DNA of 64,000 bases from a bacterium. GTDB taxonomy: Bacteria > Bacillota > Bacilli > Lactobacillales > Streptococcaceae. A program made the position numbers and the translations under genes. This document shows, piece by piece, positions 25,920-37,628 of the stretch. Every line of letters starts with the position of its first letter. Positions within the stretch are counted from its first letter, which is position 1. Under the pieces are notes generated by a model. That model did not search any database. It worked only from the letters and a program-made list of their open reading frames with translations, and was not told the DNA's origin. The stretch covers positions 122,269-186,268 of the forward strand of contig CAJNDO010000004.1 of assembly GCA_905221545.1 (NCBI GenBank), given 5' to 3'.

Positions 25920-26474
25920 ATGGTTAAAGTAGCAGTTATGTTGGCTCAGGGCTTTGAAGAAATTGAAGCTTTGACAGTTGTGGATGTTTTGCGTCGGGCA
26001 AATATCACTTGTGATATGGTTGGGTTTGAAGAGCAAGTGACTGGTTCGCATGCAATCCAAGTAAGAGCAGATCGTGTCTTTGATGGTGATTTATCAGACT
26101 ATGATATGGTTGTTCTTCCTGGCGGCATGCCTGGTTCTGCACATTTGCGGGACAATCAGGCCTTGATTCAAGAATTGCAAAGCTTCGAGCAAGAAGGGAA
26201 GAAACTAGCAGCCATTTGTGCTGCGCCAATTGCTCTCAATCAAGCAGGGCTATTGAAAAACAAGCAGTACACTTGTTATGACGGCGTTCAAGAGCAAATC
26301 CTTGATGGTCACTACGTCAAGGAAACAGTAGTGGTAGATGGTCATTTGACAACCAGTCGAGGTCCCTCTACAGCTCTTGCTTTTGCCTACGAGTTGGTGG
26401 ACCAACTAGGAGGAGACGCAGAGAGTTTACGAACAGGAATGCTCTATCGAGATGTCTTTGGTAAAAATCAATAA
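25920..26474 (+). CDS. DJ-1/PfpI family protein
   Basis: The 184-residue protein belongs to the DJ-1/ThiJ group. QGFEEIEALT carries the conserved Glu and AAICAAPIAL carries the nucleophilic Cys at about residue 100. LPGGMPGS lies between them and RGPSTALAFA near the C-terminus. DJ-1 relatives act as glyoxalase- or deglycase-like or redox chaperone proteins; the true substrate is unknown. It begins 10 nt after rodA with GGAG upstream and ends at a strong terminator. Confidence 0.92.
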   Translation: MVKVAVMLAQGFEEIEALTVVDVLRRANITCDMVGFEEQVTGSHAIQVRADRVFDGDLSDYDMVVLPGGMPGSAHLRDNQALIQELQSFEQEGKKLAAICAAPIALNQAGLLKNKQYTCYDGVQEQILDGHYVKETVVVDGHLTTSRGPSTALAFAYELVDQLGGDAESLRTGMLYRDVFGKNQ

Positions 26475-26500
26475 AACGGGAGTTAACCTCTCGTTTTTTT
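26474..26500 (+). terminator. terminator after the DJ-1 gene
   Basis: AAACGGGAG and CTCTCGTTT pair across TTAAC and are followed by a run of T. Confidence 0.88.
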
Positions 26501-26543
26501 ATGTGGAAAACTCAGGGAAATCATCGCTTTTTTCATAAAAAAA

Positions 26544-26552
26544 TGCTATAAT
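26544..26552 (+). promoter_or_regulatory. extended -10 promoter, leaderless start for the HAD gene
   Basis: TGCTATAAT ends 7 nt before the ATG at 26560. The alternative ATG at 26551 lies inside the -10 box and would not be transcribed from this promoter. Confidence 0.65.
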
Positions 26553-26559
26553 GAAGGGT

Positions 26560-29084
<2,525 letters not shown>

Positions 29085-29121
29085 AAAATCGGGAGAAGTA
29101 GTTCCCTTGGTCTAAAAAATA

Positions 29122-29130
29122 TGATATAAT
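29122..29130 (+). promoter_or_regulatory. ezrA extended -10 promoter
   Basis: TGATATAAT lies 35 nt before the ezrA ATG, leaving space for the AAAAAGGAG ribosome-binding site. Confidence 0.65.
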
Positions 29131-29165
29131 CATTACGATTGTTTCAAGTTAAAAAGGAGTTTAAT

Positions 29166-30893
29166 ATGTCTGGTAGTCTAGTAGTATATCTTATAATTGC
29201 AATTGCAATTATATTGCTGATTTCATATGCTATAGCAATTTATGTACGGAAACGCAATGAAAGTAAATTAGCAATTTTAGAAGAGAAAAAAGAAGAGCTG
29301 TACAATCTTCCAGTTAATGATGAAGTTGAAGCTGTTAAAAATATGCACTTGATTGGACAAAGTCAGGTGACTTTCCGTGAATGGAACCAAAAATGGGTTG
29401 ACCTATCTCTTAACTCTTTTGCCGATATCGAAAATAATCTTTTCGAGGCAGAAGGTTATAACAACTCATTCCGTTTTTTCAAGGCCAGTCATCAAATTGA
29501 TCAAATTGAGAGCCAAATTACCTTGATTGAAGAAGATATTGCAGCAATTCGCAATGCTTTGGCAGATTTGGAGAAACAAGAGTCTAAAAATAGTGGACGT
29601 GTTCTTCATACCTTGGACTTGTTTGAAGAGTTGCAACACCGAGTTGCTGATCATTCTGAAGAATATGGTAAAGGTTTGTCTGAAATCGAAAAACAATTGG
29701 AAAATATCCAATCAGAGTTTTCTCAGTTTGTAACTTTAAACTCGTCTGGTGACCCAGTAGAAGCTGCTGTGATTTTGGATAATGCTGAAAATCATATCTT
29801 GGCTTTGACACATATTGTTGATCGTATACCAGCAATTGTAACAACATTATCTAAAGAGCTACCTGATCAGTTGGAAGATTTAGAAGATGGCTACCGTAAG
29901 CTTTTAGATGCTAATTATCATTTTGCTGAGACGGACATTGAGTCTCGATTCCAATTGCTTTATGAAGCTTTGAAGAAAAACCACGAAAATGTTGCTCAAT
30001 TAGAGTTGGATAATGCTGAGTACGAAAATACTCAAATCCAAGAAGAGATTAATGCACTTTACGATATCTTTACAAGAGAAATTGCGGCACAGAAAGTGGT
30101 AGAAGGTTTAGTAGCAACACTTCCTACTTATCTGCAGCACATGAAGGAAAATAATGCTTTATTGATAGAAGATATTGAGCGTTTGAGTAAGAACTATTTA
30201 CTTTCTGAGTCAGATGCAAGTCATGTTCGTCGTTTACAGGGTGAATTAGAAAACTTTGAGACTGCTATTGTTGAGGCAACTTCAAATCAAGATGAACCAA
30301 CTCAAGCTTATTCAATTCTTGAAGAAAATCTTGAATCTTTACAGGAAAATCTTAAAGAGATTGAAGATGAACAGATTTCAGTTAGTGAACGTCTTGCACG
30401 AATTGAGAAAGATGATATCAATGCACGTCAAAAGGCAAATGTATATGTTAATCGTCTCCATACAATCAAGAGATATATGGAAAAACGGAACCTACCTGGT
30501 ATTCCACAAACTTTCTTGAAGTTATTCTTTACAGCAAGTAATAATACGGAAGATTTAATGGCTGAATTAGAACAAAAATTGGTCAATATAGAGTCAGTTA
30601 ACCGTGTTTTGGAAATTGCAACGAATGATATGGAAGCTTTAGAAACGGAAACTTATAATATTGTTCAGTATGCAACCTTGACAGAACAACTCTTACAATA
30701 TTCTAACCGTTACCGCTCATTTGATGAGCGCATTCAAGAAGCCTTTAATGAAGCTTTGGACATTTTTGAGAAAGAATTTGATTACCACGCTTCATTTGAC
30801 AAGATTTCTCAAGCATTGGAAGTGGCAGAGCCTGGTGTAACCAACCGCTTTGTTACTTCATATGAGAAAACACGTGAAACGATTCGTTTCTAA
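29166..30893 (+). CDS. ezrA: septation ring formation regulator EzrA
   Basis: EzrA is a membrane-anchored divisome protein that modulates FtsZ ring assembly. The 575-residue protein has one N-terminal membrane helix (about residues 6-25). A very long acidic coiled-coil body, rich in Glu, Leu and Asn, is built of spectrin-like helix bundles. The start at 29166 has AAAAAGGAG upstream; an in-frame start nine codons earlier lacks a site. Followed by a strong terminator. Confidence 0.95.
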   Translation: MSGSLVVYLIIAIAIILLISYAIAIYVRKRNESKLAILEEKKEELYNLPVNDEVEAVKNMHLIGQSQVTFREWNQKWVDLSLNSFADIENNLFEAEGYNNSFRFFKASHQIDQIESQITLIEEDIAAIRNALADLEKQESKNSGRVLHTLDLFEELQHRVADHSEEYGKGLSEIEKQLENIQSEFSQFVTLNSSGDPVEAAVILDNAENHILALTHIVDRIPAIVTTLSKELPDQLEDLEDGYRKLLDANYHFAETDIESRFQLLYEALKKNHENVAQLELDNAEYENTQIQEEINALYDIFTREIAAQKVVEGLVATLPTYLQHMKENNALLIEDIERLSKNYLLSESDASHVRRLQGELENFETAIVEATSNQDEPTQAYSILEENLESLQENLKEIEDEQISVSERLARIEKDDINARQKANVYVNRLHTIKRYMEKRNLPGIPQTFLKLFFTASNNTEDLMAELEQKLVNIESVNRVLEIATNDMEALETETYNIVQYATLTEQLLQYSNRYRSFDERIQEAFNEALDIFEKEFDYHASFDKISQALEVAEPGVTNRFVTSYEKTRETIRF

Positions 30894-30894
30894 A

Positions 30895-30948
30895 ATAATA
30901 AAAAAGATTTGATTGTGTGAGAAGCAGAATCAAATCTTTTTTATTATT
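30895..30948 (+). terminator. ezrA terminator
   Basis: AAAAAGATTTGATT and AATCAAATCTTTTT form a long perfect stem, flanked by A and T runs, 2 nt after the ezrA stop. Confidence 0.93.
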
Positions 30949-30984
30949 TGTCTATAAAATCTTGTATGATAAGATCTCAAGATA

Positions 30985-31069
30985 AAAAATTGGAGACGAT
31001 TTAAAAAGCAAGTCAGAACCTATGTTTGGTCTATAAGGTTCAATAGCTTTCTAATCTCTCCAAAATTTT
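30985..31069. terminator. 85-nt two-part hairpin between ezrA and the DUF1827 gene
   Basis: TTGGAGA pairs with TCTCCAA, then GATTT/AATC and AAGC/GCTT extend the stem with bulges. The tip is GAACCTAT/ATAAGGTTC. On the minus strand it is followed by TTTTTT, so it can end the DUF1827 transcript. It is far longer than a normal terminator, so it may also be the body of a small RNA. Confidence 0.65.
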
Positions 31070-31367
31070 ATTTGATTGGAATCGAAATCCCAATTAATTT
31101 TTCTGAATAGAGGGTTTTGATATTGGCCTCATCAATAGAGTCCTTATCAATTTTACGTTTCAAGAAAAACTCTTGGATGGCTTCGATTTCGGTTTCGCGA
31201 ATAGCACGGTGTTTGTTTGAGATGAGGATTTCATAGTGAAGCGGAGCTTGGGTAAAAATAACATCAGTATTTCCTGCTGAGTAAACCTCAACAAGGGTTG
31301 CATCTGTACTCTCTAGCTGGCTTTTTACAAGTTGCGAGTGTGAGTTTGTCGTATTGATAAGCTTCAT
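31068..31367 (-). CDS. DUF1827 family protein
   Basis: The 99-residue protein matches the DUF1827 family of lactic acid bacteria by its opening MKLINTTNSHSQLVKSQLE, the middle strand VEVYSAGNTDVIFTQAPLHYE and the end LIGISIPIK. No signal peptide, membrane segment or catalytic motif is seen. GGAGG precedes the ATG. Function unknown. It is transcribed toward ezrA and stops at the long hairpin. Confidence 0.82.
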   Translation of the reverse strand: MKLINTTNSHSQLVKSQLESTDATLVEVYSAGNTDVIFTQAPLHYEILISNKHRAIRETEIEAIQEFFLKRKIDKDSIDEANIKTLYSEKLIGISIPIK

Positions 31368-31426
31368 AACATTTCCTCCGATTTTCTAATTCTATTATAG
31401 CACTTTTTAAATAAAGTAGCTTACTT

Positions 31427-31580
31427 TATACTCAATGAAAATCAAAGAGTAAACTAGGAAGCTAGCCGCAGGTTGCTCAAAACACAGTTTTGAGGTTGTA
31501 GATAAGACTGACGAAGTCAGTGACTATATCTACGGCAAGGCGAAGCTGACGTGGTTTGAAGAGATTTTCGAAGAGTATTA
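31427..31580 (-). repeat. BOX element, boxA-boxB-boxC form
   Basis: This is a full BOX repeat of 154 bp in minus orientation, matching one boxA (59), one boxB (45) and one boxC (50). It contains CTACGGCAAGGCGAAGCTG, nearly the BOX-A1R typing sequence. Internal hairpins are CTCAAAA/TTTTGAG and ACTGAC/GTCAGT. Its boxA end supplies the stop codon of the adjacent Nudix gene. Confidence 0.95.
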
Positions 31581-32030
31581 GTCAATCTTATGCTGTTTTT
31601 TCCAAGATTGGATGGCCCATTTATGACTACCACGTTTGAGATTTTCAATAGCCTCGTCAATAGGGAACCAGGCAATATGATTAAAGTCTTCTAGTGGTTT
31701 TTGAACTTCCTTGAAAGAGGTAGCTTCATAGAGGTAGGCAGGATTGTAGTAGTAGGTGTCACGGTGACGAGAGTAGAAATATTCGTCAGCTTGTCCGTAA
31801 TAAGTACCAATTTCAGCTGTGAAACCAAGCTCTTCAATCAATTCACGCTTTAGGGCTTCCTGATGATTTTCACCTGATTCAATTTCGCCACCTGGTAAGA
31901 ACCAAGCGCCATTAGGCGCTTGAACAAGAACAATTTGTTTTTGTTCAGCGTCAGGGATAACTGCATACACTCCATAGCGTGCAACATAGTCTGTATTTGC
32001 TTTTTTTTCTCCAAAAGTTGGGTTTGACAT
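31578..32030 (-). CDS. Nudix hydrolase
   Basis: The 150-residue Nudix protein has the box starting GGEIESGENHQEALK and ending RELIEELGF, after PNGAWFLPGG, so the catalytic helix is complete. The start at 32030 is preferred because GAGG precedes it and the promoter's start point lies only about 27 nt upstream. A longer in-frame version would begin inside the promoter. The stop codon is contributed by the neighbouring BOX element. Substrate unknown. Confidence 0.9.
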   Translation of the reverse strand: MSNPTFGEKKANTDYVARYGVYAVIPDAEQKQIVLVQAPNGAWFLPGGEIESGENHQEALKRELIEELGFTAEIGTYYGQADEYFYSRHRDTYYYNPAYLYEATSFKEVQKPLEDFNHIAWFPIDEAIENLKRGSHKWAIQSWKKQHKID

Positions 32031-32064
32031 TGCATTTTCCTCATTATCTAGTATCGTTATTATT

Positions 32065-32093
32065 ATCATAATGGACAAAGGGCAAGCTGTCAA
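32065..32093 (-). promoter_or_regulatory. promoter of the Nudix gene
   Basis: On the minus strand a perfect TTGACA is followed after 17 nt by TATGAT. Confidence 0.85.
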
Positions 32094-32111
32094 GAAATTA
32101 CAGTTATTTTA

Positions 32112-32142
32112 GTAAAAAGAAGCAGAAAATTTTCATTTTCTA
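32112..32142 (-). terminator. possible clpE terminator
   Basis: AGAAAAT and ATTTTCT pair across a 4-nt loop past the clpE stop. On the minus strand it is followed by GCTTCTTTTT, so the T-run is not immediate. Confidence 0.5.
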
Positions 32143-32159
32143 CTCCTTTTCTATAGGAT

Positions 32160-34418
32160 TTATTTTTCTGTTTCAGAAGTTTTCACTTCAGCTTTTTTGG
32201 CAGACTTAATTTGAATCTTGCCCTTGCTGGTCATCACTGCCTTGAGGTCTTTTTCGCTTGGATTTTCAAGGTAGTAGTCAGTGATAGCGTCCTCTATATA
32301 GTCTTGAATAGTACGACGAAGTGGGCGTGCTCCCATTTTTGGATCATAACCGAGGTCAACCAATTTTTCCTTGACTTTGTCTGTCACATCGAGATGGATA
32401 TTGTTGCTAGAGAGGCGCTTATTAACATCAGCTAGCATGAGCTCGACGATTTGAAGGAGATTTTCCTTGCTGAGAGCCTTGAATTCGATAATGCCATCAA
32501 AACGGTTCATAAATTCTGGACTAAAGAAGTTGCCTAATTCCCCAAGGACAGAGTTAGTACGGCCTTCTCTAGCAGCACCAAATCCAACACTAGCTTCGGC
32601 CTTACCTGTACCTGCATTTGAGGTCATGATAATGATGGCGTCCTTGAAGCTAACAGTGCGACCTTGACCATCCGTTAAACGGCCGTCGTCCAAGACTTGA
32701 AGGAACATATGCATAACATCTGGATGGGCTTTTTCAACCTCGTCTAGGAGGATCAGTGAGTAGGGGTTACGACGAACTTTTTCAGTCAATTGTCCAGCTT
32801 CATCATAGCCTACGTATCCCGGAGGGGCACCGACTAATTTAGCCACGCTGTGTTTTTCCATGTATTCACTCATATCAAAGCGAATCATGCTGTCAGCAGA
32901 ACCAAAGAGTTCGATAGCTAGTTGTTTGGAAAGTTCTGTCTTACCGACACCAGTTGGTCCAACAAAGAGAAAACTTCCAATTGGACGATTAGGGGTCCCA
33001 AGTCCAACACGATTACGGCGAATAGCTTTGGCTATCTTATCAACTGCATCGTCTTGCCCAATAACATGAGATTTGAGGTCTTCGGCTAGATGAATGAGTT
33101 GAGATTGTTCTTTCTCTTTCAAATCTCCAACAGGGATATTGGTTTTCTGCTCGATAATGTGCTCAATGGTTTTCTCACTGATGATAGGAGTATCTTGGTC
33201 AGTAACCTTTTTCTTTTGCATTTCCTTATATTTAGCAATCTGGTCACGGAAGTAGGCGGCCTTCTCAAAATCTTCCTCTCGTGTAGCTTGAGATTTGAGA
33301 TTTTCAGCTTCAATTAAGCGTTGATCAATCACTTTAGGATCTACAAAATTCAAGGTCAAGTTCATCTTAGAACCCGCTTCATCTAAGAGGTCAATGGCCT
33401 TGTCAGGTAAGAAGCGATCTTGGATGTAGCGATTGGAAAGAGTTGCAGCTGCTTCAATTGCGGCATCGGTATACTGAACGTGATGGTAGTCTTCGTATTT
33501 CTTTTGAATGCCTTTGAGGATAGTGATTGTTTCTTCCACTGTTGGTTCATCGACCTTAACCGGTTGCATACGACGCTCTAGGGCAGCATCCTTTTCGATG
33601 ATACGGTATTCATTGAGAGTAGTGGCACCGACCAGTTGCAGTTCCCCCCGAGCAAGGGCTGGCTTGAGGATATTTCCTGCGTCCATATTGCCATCGCCCG
33701 CAGAACCAGCACCGACAATTTCATGGATTTCATCGATAAAGAGGATGATGTCCTCACGTTTGCGAATTTCTTCCATGAGTTTTTGCATGCGTTCTTCAAA
33801 TTGTCCACGGATACCCGTTCCTTGAACCAAGCTAACTACATCCAGACGGATGACTTGTTTACCTTGGAGTTTATGTGGAACATCGCCATCGACGATTTTT
33901 TGAGCTAGACCTTCGACAACAGCAGTTTTTCCGACACCAGGTTCACCGATAAGAACAGGATTATTCTTGGTTCTGCGATTGAGAATCTCGATGACACGGA
34001 TAATCTCATCGTCGCGACCAATAACAGGGTCGATATCGCCACGACGAGCAATTTCAGTTACGTTGATACCAAATTCTTCTAGCAGGCCTTTTTCTTGACT
34101 TGGAGGCGGAGTTTGAGCAGGTCCACGATTTTGGGAACCATAACCGCCGTTTCCACCGTAACCTCCACCTGATTGGGTTGGGGGAATAGGAGGAGTATTG
34201 CTAGAAGGTCTGAAATTGTTTAGATCATTGAAGAAATCACCAAAGGGATCGAAGTCACGATTGTTCAAATCCGTCATACCTTTAAAGAGACTGTTGTTAG
34301 GGTCTGTTTTGATAATCTTGTAGCAGTTTTGACAGAGGTCAATTTGTTTTTGTTTTCCATTGAGATTGGTGTAAAGATGAATTGTTGAGTCGTTGATTTT
34401 ACAGTTTTGACAAAGCAT
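32160..34418 (-). CDS. clpE: ATP-dependent Clp protease ATPase subunit ClpE
   Basis: ClpE is a heat-shock AAA+ unfoldase that works with ClpP and reactivates or removes CtsR. The 752-residue protein has the ClpE zinc finger with two CxxC pairs (C3/C6, C29/C32). A Gly/Pro/Gln-rich linker (about 70-110) follows. Two AAA modules have Walker A GEPGVGKT and GPTGVGKT, with a UVR segment between them. A CtsR box lies in the leader, so expression should rise on heat stress. Confidence 0.97.
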   Translation of the reverse strand: MLCQNCKINDSTIHLYTNLNGKQKQIDLCQNCYKIIKTDPNNSLFKGMTDLNNRDFDPFGDFFNDLNNFRPSSNTPPIPPTQSGGGYGGNGGYGSQNRGPAQTPPPSQEKGLLEEFGINVTEIARRGDIDPVIGRDDEIIRVIEILNRRTKNNPVLIGEPGVGKTAVVEGLAQKIVDGDVPHKLQGKQVIRLDVVSLVQGTGIRGQFEERMQKLMEEIRKREDIILFIDEIHEIVGAGSAGDGNMDAGNILKPALARGELQLVGATTLNEYRIIEKDAALERRMQPVKVDEPTVEETITILKGIQKKYEDYHHVQYTDAAIEAAATLSNRYIQDRFLPDKAIDLLDEAGSKMNLTLNFVDPKVIDQRLIEAENLKSQATREEDFEKAAYFRDQIAKYKEMQKKKVTDQDTPIISEKTIEHIIEQKTNIPVGDLKEKEQSQLIHLAEDLKSHVIGQDDAVDKIAKAIRRNRVGLGTPNRPIGSFLFVGPTGVGKTELSKQLAIELFGSADSMIRFDMSEYMEKHSVAKLVGAPPGYVGYDEAGQLTEKVRRNPYSLILLDEVEKAHPDVMHMFLQVLDDGRLTDGQGRTVSFKDAIIIMTSNAGTGKAEASVGFGAAREGRTNSVLGELGNFFSPEFMNRFDGIIEFKALSKENLLQIVELMLADVNKRLSSNNIHLDVTDKVKEKLVDLGYDPKMGARPLRRTIQDYIEDAITDYYLENPSEKDLKAVMTSKGKIQIKSAKKAEVKTSETEK

Positions 34419-34454
34419 ACATCTACCTCATTTCTTTAGACTGACCTGTTCAAA

Positions 34455-34471
34455 GGTCAAAAATAGTCAAA
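34455..34471 (-). promoter_or_regulatory. CtsR operator of clpE
   Basis: GGTCAAA-AAT-AGTCAAA matches the CtsR heptad-repeat consensus (RGTCAAA-NAN-RGTCAAA). A TATAAT -10 box on the minus strand lies at 34485-34490, so the site sits at the start of the transcript. Confidence 0.88.
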
Positions 34472-34572
34472 TTTCTATACTCTCATTATAACAGGATTGG
34501 ACTGTAAAGCAAGTAAAAAGATTGCAGCTTTGAGAAGTTGTTACAATGAAAATCTTTGTGAATTTGGACTAT

Positions 34573-34607
34573 AAAAAAATCCTATTTGTGAGACAAAAAG
34601 GATTTTG
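34573..34607 (-). terminator. terminator of the YkuJ-like gene
   Basis: On the minus strand AAAATCC pairs with GGATTTT, followed by further T. It lies past the stop of the gene ending at 34644. Confidence 0.75.
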
Positions 34608-34643
34608 GTTAGACATGCAGGGACAATCCCAGCTTATTTTGTA

Positions 34644-34874
34644 TTAGTAAAGGAGTTCGTAAATCTCCATTGCAATCAAGTCAATGCTATCAAAAGTATA
34701 CGTTTCGCGAGCTTCTACATCACGAAGGGTAAAGATTGATCCGTTTTCTTCGTCGTGGCTGTATGCAACTTCTGCAACAACAACTCCTTCGCGTTCAAAA
34801 TTACGTTTTAAATTTCCGCCGTCTTTTGCCATTGCTTCAAGGCGGTTGATGATTCTAACCAAATGTGATTCCAT
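34644..34874 (-). CDS. DUF1797/YkuJ-like protein
   Basis: The 76-residue protein matches the YkuJ family by SHLVRIINRLEAMAKDGG, RNFEREGVVVAEV and the C-terminal TYTFDSIDLIAMEIYELL. It is a small alpha/beta protein of unknown role, widely kept in streptococci and bacilli. GGAGAA precedes the ATG. Monocistronic, reading toward clpE, with its own terminator. Confidence 0.85.
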   Translation of the reverse strand: MESHLVRIINRLEAMAKDGGNLKRNFEREGVVVAEVAYSHDEENGSIFTLRDVEARETYTFDSIDLIAMEIYELLY

Positions 34875-35001
34875 TTTGATTCTCCTTCATTTCTTATCGT
34901 TACTATTTTACCATAAAGGAGGGCAACTTGCCTAGAAAAAACTAAGATTTCTCGCTAATTCTACTAGCTTAAAGTTTTTTTGAATAAATTGGATAAAAGG
35001 T

Positions 35002-35030
35002 TTGAATTTTAATTCAATACATGTTATAAT
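35002..35030 (+). promoter_or_regulatory. promoter of the amino-acid ABC operon
   Basis: TTGAAT is followed after 17 nt by TATAAT, with TG one base before the -10, about 34 nt before the ATG at 35065. Confidence 0.8.
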
Positions 35031-35064
35031 CATACAGTATTCTATTTTAGAAAGCAGTGTGACT

Positions 35065-35748
35065 ATGAATTTTTCTTTTTTACCTAAGTATTTACCTTAT
35101 TTTAACTATGGGGCTGTCGTGACGGTTCTCATTTCTATCTGTGTTGTCTTTTTAGGAACTATTTTGGGTGTTTTCTTGGCTTTTGGTCAACGTTCAAAGT
35201 TTAAACCGCTTGTTTGGCTCGCCAACTTGTACGTTTGGATTTTCCGTGGGACACCGATGATGGTTCAGATTATGATTGCCTTTGCTCTTATGCATATCAA
35301 TGCTCCGACTATTCAGGTTGGGATTTTGGGTGTTGATCTTTCTCGTCTGATTCCAGGGATTTTGATTATTTCTATGAACAGTGGTGCTTATGTTTCTGAG
35401 ACTGTTCGTGCCGGAATCAATGCGGTTCCTAAGGGCCAGCTAGAGGCGGCTTACTCGCTAGGGATTCGTCCTAAAAATGCCATGCGCTATGTGATTTTGC
35501 CACAAGCAATCAAAAATATCTTGCCAGCATTGGGGAACGAATTTATCACCATTATCAAGGACAGCTCCCTCTTATCAGCAATTGGGGTCATGGAGTTGTG
35601 GAACGGGGCTACAACAGTTTCTACAACAACTTATCTACCTTTGACACCACTTTTATTTGCAGCCTTTTATTACTTGATAATGACTTCTATTTTGACAGTG
35701 GCTTTGAAAGCTTTTGAAAAACGTATGGGACAAGGAGATAAGAAATAA
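35065..35748 (+). CDS. polar amino-acid ABC transporter permease
   Basis: The 227-residue permease of the HisM/GlnP type has about five membrane helices. The cytoplasmic EAA loop [20 protein letters not shown], near residues 130-150, contacts the ATPase. [11 protein letters not shown] is another family mark. An in-frame start 21 codons earlier would lie upstream of the -10 box, so I use the ATG at 35065. No fused or adjacent binding protein is present, so the pair must use one encoded elsewhere. It overlaps the ATPase gene by 1 nt (TAATG). Confidence 0.93.
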   Translation: MNFSFLPKYLPYFNYGAVVTVLISICVVFLGTILGVFLAFGQRSKFKPLVWLANLYVWIFRGTPMMVQIMIAFALMHINAPTIQVGILGVDLSRLIPGILIISMNSGAYVSETVRAGINAVPKGQLEAAYSLGIRPKNAMRYVILPQAIKNILPALGNEFITIIKDSSLLSAIGVMELWNGATTVSTTTYLPLTPLLFAAFYYLIMTSILTVALKAFEKRMGQGDKK

Positions 35749-36482
35749 TGACAGAAACCTTGATAAAAATTGAAAATTTACATAAATCATTTGGAAAGAA
35801 TGAAGTATTGAAGGGCATCAACCTCGAGATTAAAAGAGGAGAAGTTGTCGTTATCATCGGTCCTTCGGGGAGCGGGAAATCTACCTTGCTTCGTTCTATG
35901 AATTTGTTGGAAGAAGCGACCAAAGGGAAGGTTATCTTTGAGGAAGTCGATATTACGGACAAGAAGAATGACCTCTTTGCCATGCGTGAGAAGATGGGCA
36001 TGGTTTTCCAACAATTTAACCTCTTTCCTAATATGACTGTGATGGAAAATATCACCTTGTCACCTATCAAGACCAAAGGTGAGAGCAAGGCAGTGGCTGA
36101 GAAGAGAGCCCAAGAGCTGTTGGAAAAAGTTGGTTTGCCAGATAAGGCAGAAGCTTACCCACAGAGTTTGTCAGGTGGCCAGCAACAACGGATTGCCATT
36201 GCGCGTGGTTTGGCTATGGAACCAGATGTTTTGCTCTTTGATGAGCCAACTTCAGCCTTGGATCCTGAGATGGTTGGAGAGGTACTGGCTGTTATGCAAG
36301 ACCTTGCCAAATCAGGAATGACCATGGTTATCGTAACACATGAGATGGGATTTGCCCGTGAGGTGGCAGACCGTGTCATCTTTATGGCAGACGGTGTGGT
36401 TGTTGAAGATGGAACACCAGAACAGATTTTTGAACAAACCCAAGAACAACGGACTAAAGACTTCTTGAGTAAGGTTTTATAA
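35748..36482 (+). CDS. polar amino-acid ABC transporter ATPase
   Basis: The 244-residue ATPase has Walker [10 protein letters not shown], a Q-loop in [10 protein letters not shown], the signature LSGGQQQR and Walker [14 protein letters not shown]. These are typical of GlnQ/HisP-type importers. Transcription is from the promoter before the permease and ends at the terminator 30 nt downstream. The transported amino acid cannot be read from the sequence. Confidence 0.95.
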   Translation: MTETLIKIENLHKSFGKNEVLKGINLEIKRGEVVVIIGPSGSGKSTLLRSMNLLEEATKGKVIFEEVDITDKKNDLFAMREKMGMVFQQFNLFPNMTVMENITLSPIKTKGESKAVAEKRAQELLEKVGLPDKAEAYPQSLSGGQQQRIAIARGLAMEPDVLLFDEPTSALDPEMVGEVLAVMQDLAKSGMTMVIVTHEMGFAREVADRVIFMADGVVVEDGTPEQIFEQTQEQRTKDFLSKVL

Positions 36483-36512
36483 TCTATTTCAAAATTTCAA
36501 GACAAGATTAGT

Positions 36513-36537
36513 GAAAAGCTCGACCCGAGCTTTTTCT
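36513..36537 (+). terminator. terminator of the amino-acid ABC operon
   Basis: AAAAGCTCG and CGAGCTTTT form a 9-bp stem with a 3-nt loop, followed by T. Confidence 0.92.
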
Positions 36538-36596
36538 TATAGTTTGAAACTATAGGATTGCCTAGGAAAGAAGTGTTAGAGCGTACTAACAGTTTT

Positions 36597-36605
36597 TGGT
36601 ATAAT
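36597..36605 (+). promoter_or_regulatory. folD extended -10 promoter
   Basis: TGGTATAAT lies 30 nt before the folD ATG. TTAGAG 18 nt upstream may serve as a weak -35. Confidence 0.65.
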
Positions 36606-36635
36606 GGAAGATATTTGAAAGAAAAGAGAATTGAT

Positions 36636-37493
36636 ATGACACAGATTATTGATGGGAAAGCTTTAGCGGCCAAATTGCAGGGGCAGTTGGCTGAAAAGAC
36701 TGCAAAATTAAAGGAAGAAACAGGTCTAGTACCTGGTTTGGTAGTGATTTTGGTGGGAGATAATCCTGCAAGCCAAGTCTATGTTCGTAACAAGGAACGT
36801 TCTGCTCTTGCGGCTGGTTTCCGTAGCGAAGTAGTGCGAGTTCCAGAGACCATTACTCAAGAGGAGTTGTTAGACTTGATTGCCAAATACAATCAGGATT
36901 CAGCTTGGCATGGGATTTTGGTTCAGTTACCATTACCAAAGCACATTGATGAAGAGGCAGTTCTATTGGCTATTGACCCAGAAAAGGATGTGGATGGTTT
37001 TCATCCTCTAAATATGGGCCGTCTTTGGTCTGGTCATCCAGTTATGATTCCATCAACACCCGCAGGGATTATGGAGATGTTTCATGAATATGGTATTGAT
37101 TTGGAAGGTAAAAATGCGGTTGTCATCGGTCGTTCAAATATCGTTGGAAAACCTATGGCCCAGCTTCTTTTGGCCAAGAATGCAACAGTGACCTTGACCC
37201 ACTCACGTACCCATAATCTCGCCAAGGTGGCTGCGAAAGCAGATATTCTTGTGGTTGCAATCGGTCGTGCTAAGTTTGTGACTGCTGACTTTGTCAAACC
37301 AGGTGCAGTTGTCATTGATGTGGGTATGAACCGCGATGAAAATGGTAAGCTCTGTGGGGATGTTGATTATGAGGCGGTTGCACCACTTGCTAGTCATATC
37401 ACGCCAGTTCCTGGAGGTGTTGGTCCTATGACCATTACTATGCTGATGGAACAAACTTATCAGGCAGCACTTCGGACATTGGAGAGGAAATAA
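36636..37493 (+). CDS. folD: methylenetetrahydrofolate dehydrogenase/cyclohydrolase
   Basis: FolD interconverts methylene-, methenyl- and formyl-tetrahydrofolate using NADP. The 285-residue protein has YVRNKERSA with the catalytic Lys, [19 protein letters not shown], the NADP site [14 protein letters not shown] and [13 protein letters not shown] start it at 36636; the longer frame would begin upstream of the promoter. Monocistronic. Confidence 0.97.
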   Translation: MTQIIDGKALAAKLQGQLAEKTAKLKEETGLVPGLVVILVGDNPASQVYVRNKERSALAAGFRSEVVRVPETITQEELLDLIAKYNQDSAWHGILVQLPLPKHIDEEAVLLAIDPEKDVDGFHPLNMGRLWSGHPVMIPSTPAGIMEMFHEYGIDLEGKNAVVIGRSNIVGKPMAQLLLAKNATVTLTHSRTHNLAKVAAKADILVVAIGRAKFVTADFVKPGAVVIDVGMNRDENGKLCGDVDYEAVAPLASHITPVPGGVGPMTITMLMEQTYQAALRTLERK

Positions 37494-37573
37494 GAGAAAA
37501 AATTCGCTGAAGAGAGTGTATTTTCTATAGCTATATCTAAAATGGCATACAATAGTTGTAAAAATAAGATTAC

Positions 37574-37600
37574 AAAAGGAGGTCTGCGCCTCCTTTTTGT
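37574..37600 (+). terminator. terminator between folD and nnrD
   Basis: AAAAGGAGG and CCTCCTTTT pair across TCTGCG and are followed by TGTT. A TATAAT box for nnrD begins 3 nt later (37603-37608), so termination and initiation signals are packed together. Confidence 0.9.
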
Positions 37601-37628
37601 TGTATAATAAATGCGAGAGGAAAAAACG

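Noticed and set aside
29085..29120. GGGA/TCCC hairpin after gyrB as a terminator
   Set aside because: The stem is only four to five pairs and no T-run follows.
33508..33825. 105-codon frame antisense to clpE, rich in Ser and Arg
   Set aside because: It is the complement of the conserved first AAA domain of ClpE; Ser/Arg richness is typical of antisense shadows.
35687..36088. 133-codon frame antisense to the amino-acid ABC ATPase
   Set aside because: It opposes the Walker A region of a clear ATPase gene and lacks a ribosome-binding site.
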